Shown here piece after piece: positions 38,127 through 49,796 of a stretch of 64,000 nucleotides of DNA. The stretch covers positions 3,596,001-3,660,000 of the forward strand of contig JAHRBC010000007.1 in NCBI GenBank assembly GCA_022702545.1. The letters are read 5' to 3'. A program made the position numbers and the translations under genes. Source of the DNA: Phycomyces nitens. Its lineage: Eukaryota; Mucoromycota; Mucoromycetes; Mucorales; Phycomycetaceae. Under the pieces are notes generated by a model. It was given only the letters and a program-made list of their open reading frames with translations. It did not search any database and was not told the DNA's origin. The number at the start of each line of letters is the position of its first letter. Position 1 is the stretch's first letter.

Positions 38127-40691
38127 TCACAAAGGGAGAAGACGAGAAAGGGCATCAGCCGGATTATCGCGGCCAGGTTGATGCTTCAAAGTGAAGTCAT
38201 ATTCCATCAGTGCGGCGGCCCATCTTGACAACTTGGGGGAGGGATTCGGATTCTTGATGATATAAACCAACGCAGCATGATCCGTGCGCAGGATAAAGTG
38301 GCGGCCAGCAAGATAGTGACGGTACCTCACTACACCCCAAATGAGAGCTAACGCTTCCAAATGCGTGGCAGCGTAGTTTTTCTCAGAACCCCGGAGACCT
38401 CGAGAACCATATGAGATCACCGTCTCATCTTCCAGGGAGTCCTCTGGTGCCTGCGACAGGACAGCCCCAAGACCACGAGTGGACGCATCGGTGGTCAGGA
38501 TTTGCACCTGCTGTCTGTCCGGAAAGGCCAAAATTGGGGGACTCATCAAGGCAGCTCGCAGAGCCAGGAACGCCATTTCCTGCTCGGGACCCCAGACAAA
38601 GGACACGTTCTTCTTCAACATCTTTACCAACGGTTGTGCCACCTTGGCATAATCATGCACAAACCGCCGGTAATAACCTGCCATACCTAGAAAGGTATGG
38701 ACTTCGTTGGTGTTCCTAGGAACCACCAGAGCCAGCAACTTCTCCACATTCCGCGAGCAAGGCGAGAGACCAGAACCAGAGACAACATGCCCAAGATACT
38801 CCACACTGGGCTGGGCGAAGAAACACTTGCTCCGTTTCAACTTCAGATTCGCCTTCTTGCACGCTTCAAAAACCAGGGACAGGTGCACCTCATGCTCAGC
38901 CAGAGTCTTGGAGAAAATAATTACATCGTCAATGAAGACGTAAACGAAGTCTCCAATATATTCTCCCAAGATCATCGACATCGTTCGCTGGAACGTAGAC
39001 GGAGCAGAAGTCAACCCAAAAGGCATCACCGTGAACTCAAAGGTTCCTTGCCTTGTCACGAAACCAGTTCTCTCGATGGACTCTTCGGCAACAGGAACCT
39101 GCCAATAGCCACTTGCGGCGTCCAACGTCGAGAACAGAGAAGAACCACCCAGAGAATCCAAAAGATCGTTGATATGGGGCAACGGGAAAGCATCCTTGAT
39201 GGTGACTTGGTTCAACTTGCGGTAGTCCACCACCAACCGAAGGGTATTGTCCCTCTTGCAAACAAAGAAGACAGGAGACGTCCAGAGACCACGCGACGGA
39301 CGGATCAGGCCCAAGGCCAACAGGTTATCCAGCTCCCGTTTCAACGACTCGTCCTCCTCCCAAGTCAAACGGTACGGCCTAGAATGGATTGGCTCACTTG
39401 TTGTCACTGGAATCTCATGGTCCAAGAGATTCACCCGACCCAAACCAGAATTCTCCACAAACGCATCTTGATGCGCCTCCACAACGCTCGCAATCCCCTG
39501 AGGAAGCACCTCTTCCTCCTTCTCCGAAACGGACATCACCTCCTCAACGTAGTCCAACAACTTTTCCTCCTGAAGAGTATCTTTAACGTGGGCTCTTCCC
39601 CCCACGACAGACTCCTTTCGGACATTAATCGAGTAAATGGGTGCGCCAACACCACTCACCCCAAACTCTCTCGTTTGTCCTTGCAACTCCACACTGCTCG
39701 CTCCGTGCTTGGTCGGGATAATGATGCACCCATCCTTCAACCGCAGTTGAATCCCGTACTTCCTAAACCAGGTCATACCCAACAAGCACAGATCTTGGTT
39801 GCCAGGGCCCTCCTTGATGCACATCGTGTCCGGTCGCAGTTTTCCGGCCACACGAATGGGAACGTTGACAGTAATGTCACAAGGGGGGTGTGCTTGACCA
39901 TCCAGACTGGAGAGAGGGAGACGATCGCCATTTGGCACCAAACCGAGCTTGACGGCCAAAGTCTTGCTAATGACGGACACGCTGGCCCCAGAGTCGAAGA
40001 TCACCAGCAAAACTTGGTCATTGATGGTTATAGGCGCGTGCAACGGTTGGCTTGAGGCGAAGTCTTGATAGTCATACTTGTAGCTGTAGACCGTATCGTC
40101 GCTGTCATACCCGTCCAGCTCACTATCTGAACCGAAGTTCACTTCATCAGACACCACACTCTGCGACTCCCAGTCGTCTGAGTAGAACGAGGCGGACTCC
40201 TCCGACGAATCCTCTTGATGCTGGACCAAGTTGACACCTAGCACGGGCACCTTCTTCTTCCTACCAGTGAGGAAACGCAGTCCGTCCTTGACATCTTTGG
40301 ACGCGGTCCTGTCCAAAAGTAACCAATCGGCCACCGAGAGCCCAGCATCCACATTCTTAAGCTTCTCCCATACATCCTTTCGGTGCAGCTTGACTGGGAG
40401 ATGCCTTGGCGGCTGGCGAGGACGGCGCGGTTGGGTTGACCCTCCCTGTACAGGACGCATATGGACATCTTCTTGTCCATGTACAGGTTGGGCGGGGTGA
40501 GTGTTGAACTGTCCCTGGTGGTGTGATTGCTGTTGAAGCATTGGTAGCGGTTGAGGGTTGAGGGGAGCAAAGGGACTGGGGACCATGGTCTCCGGTGCCT
40601 TTCCTTTTCTCCTGGCATAGGGCTTCCTGGGAGTTGAAGGTTCTCCGACCTTGACATGCTCTGCTGCATATATGGGCATGCTCTCTACCAT
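38127..40691 (-). CDS. Gypsy protease, reverse transcriptase and RNase H polyprotein
   Basis: An 854-residue open frame. A retropepsin site LLVIFDSGASVSVIS lies near residue 230. The RT follows with the family blocks FFVCKRDNTLRLVVDYRKLN, FPLPHINDLLD, FTVMPFGLTSAPSTFQ and the catalytic YVFIDDVIIFS (FIDD variant of the usual YxDD). RNase H follows with LTTDASTRGLGAVLSQ, ATHLEALALIWGV and LRTDHAAL. It ends ADALSRLLPL. It is in a different frame from gag, which ends 60 bases upstream, so frameshifting or another start would be needed. No stop interrupts it. Confidence 0.93.
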   Translation of the reverse strand: MVESMPIYAAEHVKVGEPSTPRKPYARRKGKAPETMVPSPFAPLNPQPLPMLQQQSHHQGQFNTHPAQPVHGQEDVHMRPVQGGSTQPRRPRQPPRHLPVKLHRKDVWEKLKNVDAGLSVADWLLLDRTASKDVKDGLRFLTGRKKKVPVLGVNLVQHQEDSSEESASFYSDDWESQSVVSDEVNFGSDSELDGYDSDDTVYSYKYDYQDFASSQPLHAPITINDQVLLVIFDSGASVSVISKTLAVKLGLVPNGDRLPLSSLDGQAHPPCDITVNVPIRVAGKLRPDTMCIKEGPGNQDLCLLGMTWFRKYGIQLRLKDGCIIIPTKHGASSVELQGQTREFGVSGVGAPIYSINVRKESVVGGRAHVKDTLQEEKLLDYVEEVMSVSEKEEEVLPQGIASVVEAHQDAFVENSGLGRVNLLDHEIPVTTSEPIHSRPYRLTWEEDESLKRELDNLLALGLIRPSRGLWTSPVFFVCKRDNTLRLVVDYRKLNQVTIKDAFPLPHINDLLDSLGGSSLFSTLDAASGYWQVPVAEESIERTGFVTRQGTFEFTVMPFGLTSAPSTFQRTMSMILGEYIGDFVYVFIDDVIIFSKTLAEHEVHLSLVFEACKKANLKLKRSKCFFAQPSVEYLGHVVSGSGLSPCSRNVEKLLALVVPRNTNEVHTFLGMAGYYRRFVHDYAKVAQPLVKMLKKNVSFVWGPEQEMAFLALRAALMSPPILAFPDRQQVQILTTDASTRGLGAVLSQAPEDSLEDETVISYGSRGLRGSEKNYAATHLEALALIWGVVRYRHYLAGRHFILRTDHAALVYIIKNPNPSPKLSRWAAALMEYDFTLKHQPGRDNPADALSRLLPL

Positions 40692-40753
40692 GTTAACCTT
40701 GGCGTCGTCTTGTGGGGGTGGGGGGTAAGTTTGATTGCGGGCATCAGCAAAAC

Positions 40754-41932
40754 TTACTGATGCCCTTTGCCTTTTCCCGACTCGGCTTCCTTATTGGCTC
40801 TCTTGGGACAATTTGGCTTGATGTGTCCCTCTTCGTTACACCAGAAGCATGTAACAACTCGAGGACCAGAAGGAGCAGAACCAGAAGCACCACCACCAAC
40901 ACCAGACTGTCCGGACGGACCAGGACCACCATAACCGGACGGACCAGTACCAGAACCACGAGAACCACCAAAACCAGACGGACCAGAAGGACCAGAGCCA
41001 CCAAAACCAGACGGACCAGAACCACCAGAACCACCAAAACCAGACGGACCAGAAGGACCAGAGCCACCAAAACCGGATGGACCAGAAGGACCAGCGCCAC
41101 CATAGCCGGACGGACCAGAAAAACCAGGACCACCATAACCGGACGGACCAGCAAAACCAGGACCACCATAACCGGACGGACCAGCAAAACCAGAACCACC
41201 ATAGGTGGACGGACCAGCAAAGCCCGGACCACCGAACCCAGACGCATGGGTGTCCACCAAGTGGATCTTCATGGTCTTAAACTCCTTTATCAGCTCCGAC
41301 AACGCATCCTCCACAAAACTGTTCTTCGCCAAAGAACCAGAGACAGAGAGATTCCCAAACTCGGGACCAGAACGAGCACCAGAATGACGGTACTTCTCCT
41401 CGACGGTTTCCACCTTCGTCGCCATGTTCACCAGATCGTTCCACGAACGAGGCACACCCATCTTCTCCACCTTGTACGCCACCTCTTCTCTCAGCGCCTT
41501 CAACAAAATTCTGACCTTTTGCGACTCATTGGAGAGCGCAACCAGGCCAAACAACTCCTGCAATCTCAGAGCGACGTCGCCGACACTCTGTCCTTGACCC
41601 TGGTGGATCTGCTCAATCTCGTTCCACCAGATGTCCTCCATATGCCTTGCGGCAAACTATTTCTTAAACTCCTCGATGAACATCTCCCACGTAATGATCT
41701 CCTCCTCGTGGATCGCCCACCACTTCGCAGCTGTTCCCTGGAAATGCGTCGCGGCCACCAGGATTGCCTCCTCATCGCTCATTCCGACACCTCGCTTGAG
41801 CCGCTCCATGTGTTGTAACCAAGAAAGGGCCTCAGCGTTGGGTCCTCCCACGAAAATCTCAGGAGCTGAGAGGTACTTCGAGATGTTGGACTTACGCTCG
41901 GGCATAGGAGTTGTTGTCTGACTAGGGGGCAT
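40754..41932 (-). pseudogene. Gypsy Gag with one in-frame stop
   Basis: The frame starts near 41932 (MPPSQTTTPMPERKS) and has the capsid-type block LSWLQHMERLKRG... TAAKWWAIHEEEIITWEMFIEEFKK. A TAG stop lies at 41657-41659 and the same frame goes on with FAARHMEDIWWNEI. CAG to TAG would explain the stop. The C-terminus has a CCHC knuckle CFWCNEEGHIKPNC before the end GKGKGHQ. Between capsid and knuckle, about residues 210-340, is a striking run of GPSGYGG/GPSGFGG repeats. It encodes the nucleocapsid that packages element RNA. Confidence 0.88.
40865..41245 (-). repeat. Coding tandem repeat, Gly-Pro-Ser rich, in Gag
   Basis: Units of about 12-27 bases encode GPSG(Y/F)GG variants. The repeat is degenerate at the DNA level and keeps one frame. 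It makes a flexible, collagen-like linker between capsid and zinc knuckle. Confidence 0.85.
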
Positions 41933-41982
41933 CTTGCACAGCACGGTTTAGAGTTGAATATTTTAAATAAAAGATATAGTAT

Positions 41983-41999
41983 CCTTGGCACGACCTCCA
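41983..41999 (-). promoter_or_regulatory. Primer-binding site next to the 5' LTR
   Basis: On the minus strand, three bases after the LTR end, the sequence reads TGGAGGTCGTGCCAAGG. It begins with TGG, the complement of the CCA tail of a tRNA. The tRNA itself was not identified. Confidence 0.6.
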
Positions 42000-42002
42000 A
42001 TT

Positions 42003-42754
42003 TGACGCGTGATGTGTGTATACGGTTGTGTATAGTGACGAACGACGGCAAATAATAAAATGATAATAAAGATAAAGAAAATGACTAACGAAACTCAACA
42101 GTATATTCCCAAAATGTAACCAGGCAAAATATCACTGCTCTTCAGAGATCGAAAAGTACAAATAAAATAAAACAGAACCGGTATTAAACCCAACGAAAGA
42201 TATCTTTTATTGATTGAAAACTGAATGTCTTTTATAGACATTCAGAATCGAAAAAGAATAACTGAAAATAATAAAATAAATGGATGGAATTGTGCCATCG
42301 CAGTCAAGGTAAAACAAAGAATAAAGAAATAAGTGAATAAAATGATGCAATTCTAGACAAGTGTGATAAAGTATAGTATAAAAATATTGTAAAAATAATA
42401 AAGATAAAAATGGAAGAAGTACATTGTACAAAGACAATTGTTTAAAGAGGTGTAAAATGGTGCAATCCTGCAAGAAGGTGTCAAGGATTCACAAAAGAAA
42501 TAGGAAAGGAAATAATATAAAAAAGGAAATAAATAAATGTGATAAAATAAAAACGGGAAAAGACTGGGAAGAAAGAAAAATATAGAAACTCGGGGATCGC
42601 CCAGCCAACGTCATCTCACCGGAAACCCGCCCAACTCACTCGGTTCGGACTTCTTACTCGGACTTGTCTGGCCACCGACCCCTCCTACGTCTATGTCCGG
42701 GCCCTTGGTCCAGCTTCATGGTCGAAACCGAACCTGCCCACAACACACGTGTCA
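42003..42754 (-). repeat. 5' LTR of the Gypsy element
   Basis: 752 bases, same ends as the partner LTR. It ends at 42754, exactly 10 bases before the 15-nt tRNA-Val copy at 42765. Confidence 0.92.
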
Positions 42755-42764
42755 AAAGTGTGTC

Positions 42765-42779
42765 GGTTTCTTGGTGTAG
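42765..42779 (+). repeat. 15-nt copy of the tRNA-Val 5' end (insertion scar 1)
   Basis: GGTTTCTTGGTGTAG is identical to nucleotides 1-15 of the intact tRNA-Val at 57251-57265. LINE copy 2 begins at the next base. It is best read as the left member of a target duplication. Confidence 0.85.
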
Positions 42780-45600
42780 GTAAAAGTGTTTATTTGGAAG
42801 GCTAGTGGGCACACGCACTATAGTGCTATTGCCCGCCTTTAAGAGTACAGAAAAATGGAAAGATATGAAAAAAACCCTAGGTGAAAAAGGGAAAAACTGG
42901 GGGAAGGAGACTAAGCTAAGGGGAACAAAAATGTGGGGAAGGTGGTGTAACAGCAGAAAATTCATGCAGAACGTAAAATTAAAATAAAATAAAAGGGGAA
43001 AGAAAAGAAAAAAGGAAATCTAAGCTAACGGAGACAGAGGAGGAGAGGGGGGCAGAGGATGAAAGAGGTGGCCAGTCTCACTTCAGGAGCCAGTTGAGGA
43101 AGAGTTTGCCACGCTCACGTTCTTTACCATCGGTCATTACGACGTCAGGAAGGCAGATCTTGTCAATCTCAAAGAGGATACGGCACAGGACAGGCCAGGT
43201 GAAGTTCCAAAATGAGTTGTGTTTGGTGTTGGTAGGCTTTCGTTGAGGGAGCAGGTTGAGAATATGGTCGATGGGGTTGGGAAGGACAGTGGAGTAGAGG
43301 TGGAGACGGATGGCAGCACCAGTGCACTCAAGTACATGGCGGCGGCTGGTAGTGTGGGAACCACAGGAGCAAGGGCGAGGACGACCAGGGAGCCAACCCA
43401 TACGCCAGCGGATAAATCGGCTGCGTTCATGGGTGGTCATAGGAAGCCAGAGGATTGGATCGACACCAAGGGTTGGGCGACAGGCAGAGAGGAGGATTTG
43501 TTGGGAGCGTTGCAAGCAGAGGCTCCTATTCAAAAATGAACGGATGGCATGCTTACAAGCTTTGGGATCGGCGGAGGAAGGATTGGAGAGGGACAACCAG
43601 ATGGGATTAGCTTGGAGCTTAAACCATTGGTGCGCAGGGTTGGTGAGGATGGGGCGAAGGAGAGTGAAGAGGGCATCGTCAGGGAGCCAGAAAGCGCGAC
43701 GGACAAACTTGAATCCCAAGGTCAGGATACGTTCCCTCATGTTGGGGAGGTTGCCAAGATGGCGGAAGACGGAGGTGGAAGAGGTGGAATGGCCACCAAA
43801 GATCATGCGGAGGCATGTGTCTTGGGCTTTTTCCAGCGTTTTGACCTGTTTCTCGTTGAAACATGAGATGGCCAGGCCATACTCAAATTTCGGGCAGATG
43901 AATTGGCGGTACAAACGGATGGAGAGGAGACGGGAAAGGCCAGTGTTGTTGACACCAAGGGAGCATATGACTCGCATGCTATTAATAGCAGAGGCGCAGT
44001 TTCGAGAGAGGAGGAGGGAGGGATCAATGGTGCCCTTTTCAGAGAAAGGAACACCAAGGTACGGGAAGGAGGAAGCATGGGGAATCGGCACATTGTAGAG
44101 GGAGAAGGAAGGAGGGGAAAGGGAAAGGGAATGGTGTAGGATCACACATTTGCTTGGGCTCCAGCGGTAGCCAAGTTCCTGGGAGTGTTGCTCTGCAGAG
44201 TTGAGGATGACGGGCATGGCCTCAGGGGTGGCAATGATGGCGACGTCGTCAGCAAACAACAGAGTGTTGACCAACTGGCCATCGATCCTGGTTGGGGCAG
44301 GCTGGGAGAACACCGTTTCACACAGTTCACCAGCCGCACAAAGAGCAACGGGGAGAGAGTTGATGTACACAGAGTACAGGTGGGGAGAGAGCACGGATCC
44401 TTGGAGGACACCAGTGAGGGGTTGAAAGGAGAGGGATGTGGCGCCAGAGAGGAGGATTTGGACGTGGACGTCGTCAAAGAGGGATTGGAGGAGGGCGAGG
44501 AGAGCATCAGAGGCCAGTGGACGCAGGGACTTCGAAATTATGGAGCGGTCCACAGTGTCATATGCCGACTTGATGTCTAGGAAGGCAAGGACAGGGGGGT
44601 GTTTGAAGGCAACGGTATGCCGACGGACAAGTTCGTGCAAGCACAACACTTGGTCAAGGGCGCTTCTTTGGCGGTGGAAACCACCTTGGGCCAGGTCGAT
44701 GGTGGGAGAGGCATCTTCAATCGTTGGGGCAAGGCAGTACTCCATCGCCTTCCTCAGGATCGAGGTCAGGCTGATGGGTCGGAAGTTTGAAGGATTGGTT
44801 GGGTCACCCTTTTTAAAGATGGGGACAACTTGTGCAGTGCGCCAGGCCAGAGGAGCAGAACCCCATTGCCAGCAGAGCTGGAAGAGGATGGTGAGGGAGG
44901 AGGAAGCTTTTTTGGCAACTGGATGGAGCATCTCAGCGCGCAGATGGTCAACACCAGGGGCCTTTCGGGCAGGGAGTTGGAGGAGTGCACACTCCACCAA
45001 GAGAGGATCAAATGGGCAAGATTCCTCAATCTCAATGGGTGACAGGATGGAGACGGTTTGGTTGGGAGGGCGGCGGGAAGGAAGGAATTGGCCAGAGAAG
45101 ATCTGTTGAAGATGGTCAGCCATATGATTGGCAGCAGCTTGGGGTCCACCAGGATCCACAAAAGTGGGGCATATTTGGCGGCTGTTGCGGATTCTCTTGA
45201 TGGTGGCAGTTGTTTTGGCGAGGGGTTGGCTGGTGAGTTTATGACAGAACTCTTTCCAGGTTTCACGGCGATGTCGCTGGACTGATAACCGAACCGCCTG
45301 ACATGCATCCTGGTGGCACGTCCAGCATAAAGCCTTCTGCAAACCACTGGAGCGGCGCCAGCGTTGGTAACTACGTTCTCTCAGATCCATGGTTTCTTGA
45401 AGGTCCACCGACCAGAACCAGTACTTTTGCATGGTACGCGGCGTGCGACGGCCAACAGCAGAGTCAAGGGCATCATATATAGCTTGAGCAAAAGCTGTGC
45501 ATAGGGTATCAATAGGAGGGGGGGTAGGAGAGGAGAGGAAAGCACTGAACTGCTCAGTCAGATCGTCCAATGATCCAGAAACGGTATCGATGTACACTGC

Positions 45601-46489
45601 AAAAACTGTGGGGTAAAACCATGTATATAACCAGAAATAAATAGGGGAAAAGTTTAGGTTTTCAGGGGAGAACAGAATACTACGAGTATGGGAGTAAGCA
45701 AGGTTTCTCCTGGGCTCAAAGTCGAATCTCATACAGGTGCAAAGTTGAAAACTTTTGGGAGAGTAGGGTTCGTTAGCTTTTTCTGCATATAGATTTTTGG
45801 TGTTTACCAGATTTTTGTGCTTAAAACTATGTTTTTAGTGTAATAGATTATGTGTTTATAAATTGAAAAGACGATTACACACAGCAAATAAAGTTGGGGA
45901 GAAGCTGGCTTTCTCCATGGTATCAAGGATATCCTCAAGCAATTAACCAATCATCGAATACTATTACTGTGCAATCAAGCATAGAATGATCCCCCCATTG
46001 TTTTATACCCCGTACTTATTAGGTTTATGGTTTATATTTGTGTTTATTGGAAAGAATAGAATGGCTCTGTACACAAGCTCTAATACTATTACTGTTTATC
46101 CTTGCCGCTTCTACCGGCCTACTTGATACTACTTGGATCGGGTGCTTCACTACTGAACAATACCTGAAAATAGGGACCGACGGCGATTTGGGTGGTTGCG
46201 GCAGTATTCTAATACAATAAAAGTTATATTAGTGACATATATTCAAGAGTGCGGGTGTTGTTCAAGATGCGAGGTATTTTATACTTACATTGTAAGGGAT
46301 GGATAAGAATGGACAAAGTGGGGCTGAGTTGTGCGGCATGGCATGGCATCTTGTATGATTAGATTGACTAGAGATGGGGTAAAGTAAATTAGTATGGGTG
46401 AATTGGGTAATAGAATAATCAATTTACATACCAGAAACAGAGTTGACAATTAAGTAGAGGGATGTTACGTGATGACCAACAATAGATTC
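45601..46489. other. CACTA left subterminal region, no gene seen
   Basis: AT-rich DNA between the left end and the tandem array. A 60-codon frame at 46038-46220 has a hydrophobic start but no family match and was not called. In this superfamily the subterminal region usually holds short transposase-binding motifs; none was resolved here. Confidence 0.4.
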
Positions 46490-47950
46490 TTATTAAGAGT
46501 ATAGAACAATATTAGTAAATAGCCAGAATAATATTATGGAAAGAGATAAAGACCAAAAAAGGCATTACCATTATGATAACCAGTCGTAGATGATGAAGGG
46601 GCCAGATGGGGTGGACAGTGATGGCGGCGGTCTATAGTAGAATAAGAAACGTTAAAGGAGAAAATAGTTTGACACGAAGAGTTTTTACCAAGCCACCAAT
46701 GACGATACCATATAATAGACCGTTTGAGTAGAGGAGGTCTATAAGATAAAAAGAGAGAATCAGAATAGTGTTATGGAAAGTATAAAGACTAAGAGACAGC
46801 ATTACCATTATGATAACAGTTGAGGATGATGGGGAAGCCAGATGGGGTGATTGATGGCGGCGGTCTATAGTAGAATAAGAAACGTTAGAGGATAAAATAG
46901 TTTGACACGAAAATATTTTTTACTAAGCCACCAATGATGATACCATATAATAGACCGTTTGAGTAGAGGAGGTCTATAAGATAAAAAGAGAGAATCAGAA
47001 TAGTGTTATGGAAAGTAGAAAGACTAAGAGACAGTATTACTGTTATGATAACAGTTGAGGATGATGGGGGAGCCAGATGGGGTGATTGATGGCGGCGGTC
47101 TATAGTAGAATAAGAAACGTTAGAGGATAAAATAGTTTGACACGAAAATATTTTTTACCAAGCCATCAATGACGATACCATATAATAGACCGTTTGAGTA
47201 GAGGAGATCTATAATATAAAAAGAGAGAATCAGAATAGTGTTATGGAAAGTAGAAAGACTAAGAGACAGCATTACCGTTATGATAACAGTTGAGGATGAT
47301 GGGGGAGCCAGATGGGGTGATTGATGGCGGCGGTCTATAGTAGAATAAGAAATGTTAAAGGGGAAAATTATTTGACACGATTTTTTACCATGCCACTGAT
47401 GACCATACCATATAATAGGCATGTGAACGGAATATGTCTATAAAATAAAAAGAGAGAATAACAATAATATTATAGAAAAGTATAGACCAAGAAATGGCAT
47501 TACCATTATGATAACCAGTTGTAGATGATGGAAGAGACGGACAGGGTGTGATGGGGGTGACCCAAGTAGAATAAACAACGTTAGAGAAAAAAAAAGTTTG
47601 ACACCAAAAGGTTCTTTTTTACCATGACACTGATGACGATACCAATATAATAGACTGTGTGAGTGGCGGAAGGCTATAAGATAAAAAGAGAGGATCAGAA
47701 TAATATTATAAAAAATATAAAGACCAAAAAAAGATATTACCATTATGATTACAATCGTACATGAAGGAAGAGGTAGATGGGGTGATTGGTGGTGTGGTCT
47801 ACAATAAAATAAGCAACGTTAGAATAGAAAATTGTTTGACACAAAAAGATTTTTTAGCCCAATATTGATGATTGAACCATATAATAAAGCTGTGTGAGTT
47901 GAGGAGGTCTATAAAATAAAAAAAGAGAGTCAGGATAATTTGCGAGATGC
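46490..47950. repeat. Tandem array, about six units of about 235 bp, in the CACTA element
   Basis: The landmark ATTACC(A/G)TTATGATAAC recurs at about 46565, 46801, 47037, 47271, 47498 and 47738, spacing 227-240 bases. Each unit also has GGCGGCGGTCTATAGTAG and ACCATATAATAGACCG. The middle units are nearly identical; the outer ones diverge. This suggests recent expansion from the centre. Confidence 0.88.
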
Positions 47951-48440
47951 TAAAGGCACATTCAACTGACCACAGATTGTTTGGATGAGCAATGCAGGCA
48001 GGATGTATTGGAATGAGCGCATGTTTATAAAGAAGCCGCCGATTTTTTAGTGTAAAGAGGTGTAAAAAAGAAAGAAAAAATGGGCCCGGATATAGGAAAT
48101 GAGGGAAAGGAAAAAAGAGCAAAAAAGAAAAGAATACAAGGATATATAATTTGAAACAGAGACAGAATAGGTGTAATGGATAGAATCTAAAAACAAATGG
48201 AGCCATTCATTAGTGTGTACAAGAAGTGTTTGGATCCGCTCATCAAACTCTTTTTTTATAAATACTCTGTATTTTATATTCTCAAAGGCCTGTTCACACA
48301 CAACACACCCTTCTGCTTCCCAAAACCTTTCAATAAAACAAATATCAATTGTATGTATAAGACATTACATATTTTATATGAGATCCCATGAAATAAAGAC
48401 AATTAACAATTGAAAATTATTATTTGATATTTTGTAGATT

Positions 48441-49651
48441 ATGGCAAACAGACGTGCAATTGCTCCTCGAACAACCGACGAGTTCAGGGAATTGATGGAC
48501 AGATTGACCAGTGTGGAGGCTGGTTTGTCCAATGTGACTGGAGAGGTGCGTTCTGTTGGCACCAGGCTAGCCACCATGGACACCAGGCTTGGTGTTATCA
48601 TCCAAGATGGTGCCAGTACCATTGCCATCTTGGATGGTTTTGGAAATGTCCCTGGGGCAACTTCTTCTGCCCCCATTGCTGCTGCTTCCGTTGCTGCTGC
48701 CCCCATTGTTGCTGCCCTCATTGTTGCTGCTCCCGTTGCTGCTGCTCCTCTCTCCCCCACTGTGGTTGCACTTGCTGCGTTTGAAGCTCCTCAAATGCAG
48801 GAAACCAACCGCGCATATGTGAGTATATACTATTGAAATATATTGCTAGTCTAATACCTTCTAAAAATATATTAGGGCTTCATTAGACGCTACCTGAAGA
48901 CCCAAAACTTCAGGTCCAACAACCCAGACTTGGTTGAGGCTAACAACCGAAAGCCTAGCTGGAGAACGGACGTGGCCTTTAACGAGAGTCCCAACAAAGA
49001 GTTGGTACTCGAGATAATGGCCTATCTCCAGCCAAGGTTTCTCGAGTCTGGGTTGAGGTACCCTGACCTCCGCCGGTATATATACACCAACTTCAATGGA
49101 AGGCGGACTCAGGAGAAGAAGTCTTTTGAGAAGCGAGCAGAAGCGAATGCTCGCTCAAGAAGAAATGGCCGTCAGGCGGACGTGAGTTATTATTTTTATT
49201 ATGAAAAGGATTCCTATTAACTCAATTGACAATCATATATTTCATCAGCATCTCACTCGCCGCCGGGAGGCATACTCCAATAACAAGGCGGCGATTGACC
49301 AAGAAATGGACCGGGACTGCAGCAATCTCATCCAAAAGGCAGCAATGTCTGAGGGTGAGTCTGACGATGAGGGGAGCAATGCTTCGTTTGGGCGTCGCAT
49401 CCTCACTGCGCGCCCAAGCTGGCGAAGCGACGAGGTAAATAAATTTGCAAAGAATATTGTTTATTATTTTTATAGAATACTAATGAATATTTTAGTTCAA
49501 TCATTTCCTTGAACTCGTCGATGACTACGTGCTTGCCGGCTTGGGAACAAGACATCGTCAGATGCTTCGTCGAAAGTTTGGCCGCGTCGACGAAGTAGCA
49601 GTCCCAGAGGGAATGGTCCCTCCCCCGCCTGAATGGGCCGTTAGAAATTAA
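48441..49651 (+). CDS. Second gene of the CACTA element, unknown function
   Basis: Four exons are visible: 48441 to about 48819 (MANRRAIAPRTTDEFRELMDRLTSVEAGLS...), about 48875-49181 (GFIRRYLKTQNFRSNNPDLV... RRNGRQAD), about 49249-49434 (HLTRRREAYSNNKAAIDQEM ... RPSWRSDE) and about 49495-49651 (FNHFLELVDDYVLAGLGTRHRQMLRRKFGRVDEV..., ending PPPPEWAVRN). Introns have clear GTGAG/GTAAAT donors and TTAG/CAG acceptors. The N-terminus has a coiled-coil-like stretch and an Ala/Pro-rich run; the rest is basic and helical. No domain was recognised. Its place matches the accessory (TnpA-like) gene that other CACTA elements carry next to the transposase, which is an inference from position only. No stop interrupts the joined reading. 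Confidence 0.72.
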
Positions 49652-49796
49652 AAAAATTTAAAAAAAAATAAAAAAACCTCATCTTTGCTCCTCTCATGCA
49701 CTCAATCCTAAAGACTCATTCAAATCCTATACTTGTTTATTTTATTCTGGTATGCAATCTTGTTTAAAAATGAGTAAAGACATATTTTATTAAAAC

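Larger units (their letters stand above)
35614..42754 (-). mobile_element. Complete Ty3/Gypsy LTR retrotransposon, 7.1 kb
   Basis: Two 752-base LTRs (35614-36365 and 42003-42754) flank gag, protease-RT-RNase H and integrase on the minus strand. The order RT before integrase is the Ty3/Gypsy order. AAAG is duplicated at 35610-35613 and 42755-42758. A primer-binding site and a polypurine tract are in the expected places. The LTRs differ at only a few positions by eye, so the insertion is fairly recent, yet gag has a stop and the integrase lacks one catalytic Asp. The right end lies 10 bases from a 15-nt copy of the tRNA-Val 5' end. Confidence 0.93.

Noticed and set aside
38697..40055. 452-codon plus-strand frame opposite the Gypsy RT
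   Set aside because: The minus strand holds protease, RT and RNase H motifs in order; the plus frame has no recognisable domain and follows the codon pattern of the other strand.
40712..41818. 368-codon Arg/Thr-rich plus-strand frame
   Set aside because: It is the reverse of the Gly-Pro-Ser repeat of Gag; its repetitive RTRTT composition is a product of that repeat.
42765..42779. Chance occurrence of a 15-nt tRNA-like word
   Set aside because: The exact 15 bases occur at two independent LINE junctions, both starting at tRNA nucleotide 1 and ending at the same base; chance is very unlikely.
46038..46220. 60-codon frame with hydrophobic start in the CACTA left part
   Set aside because: Short, no homology recognised, no splice partners.
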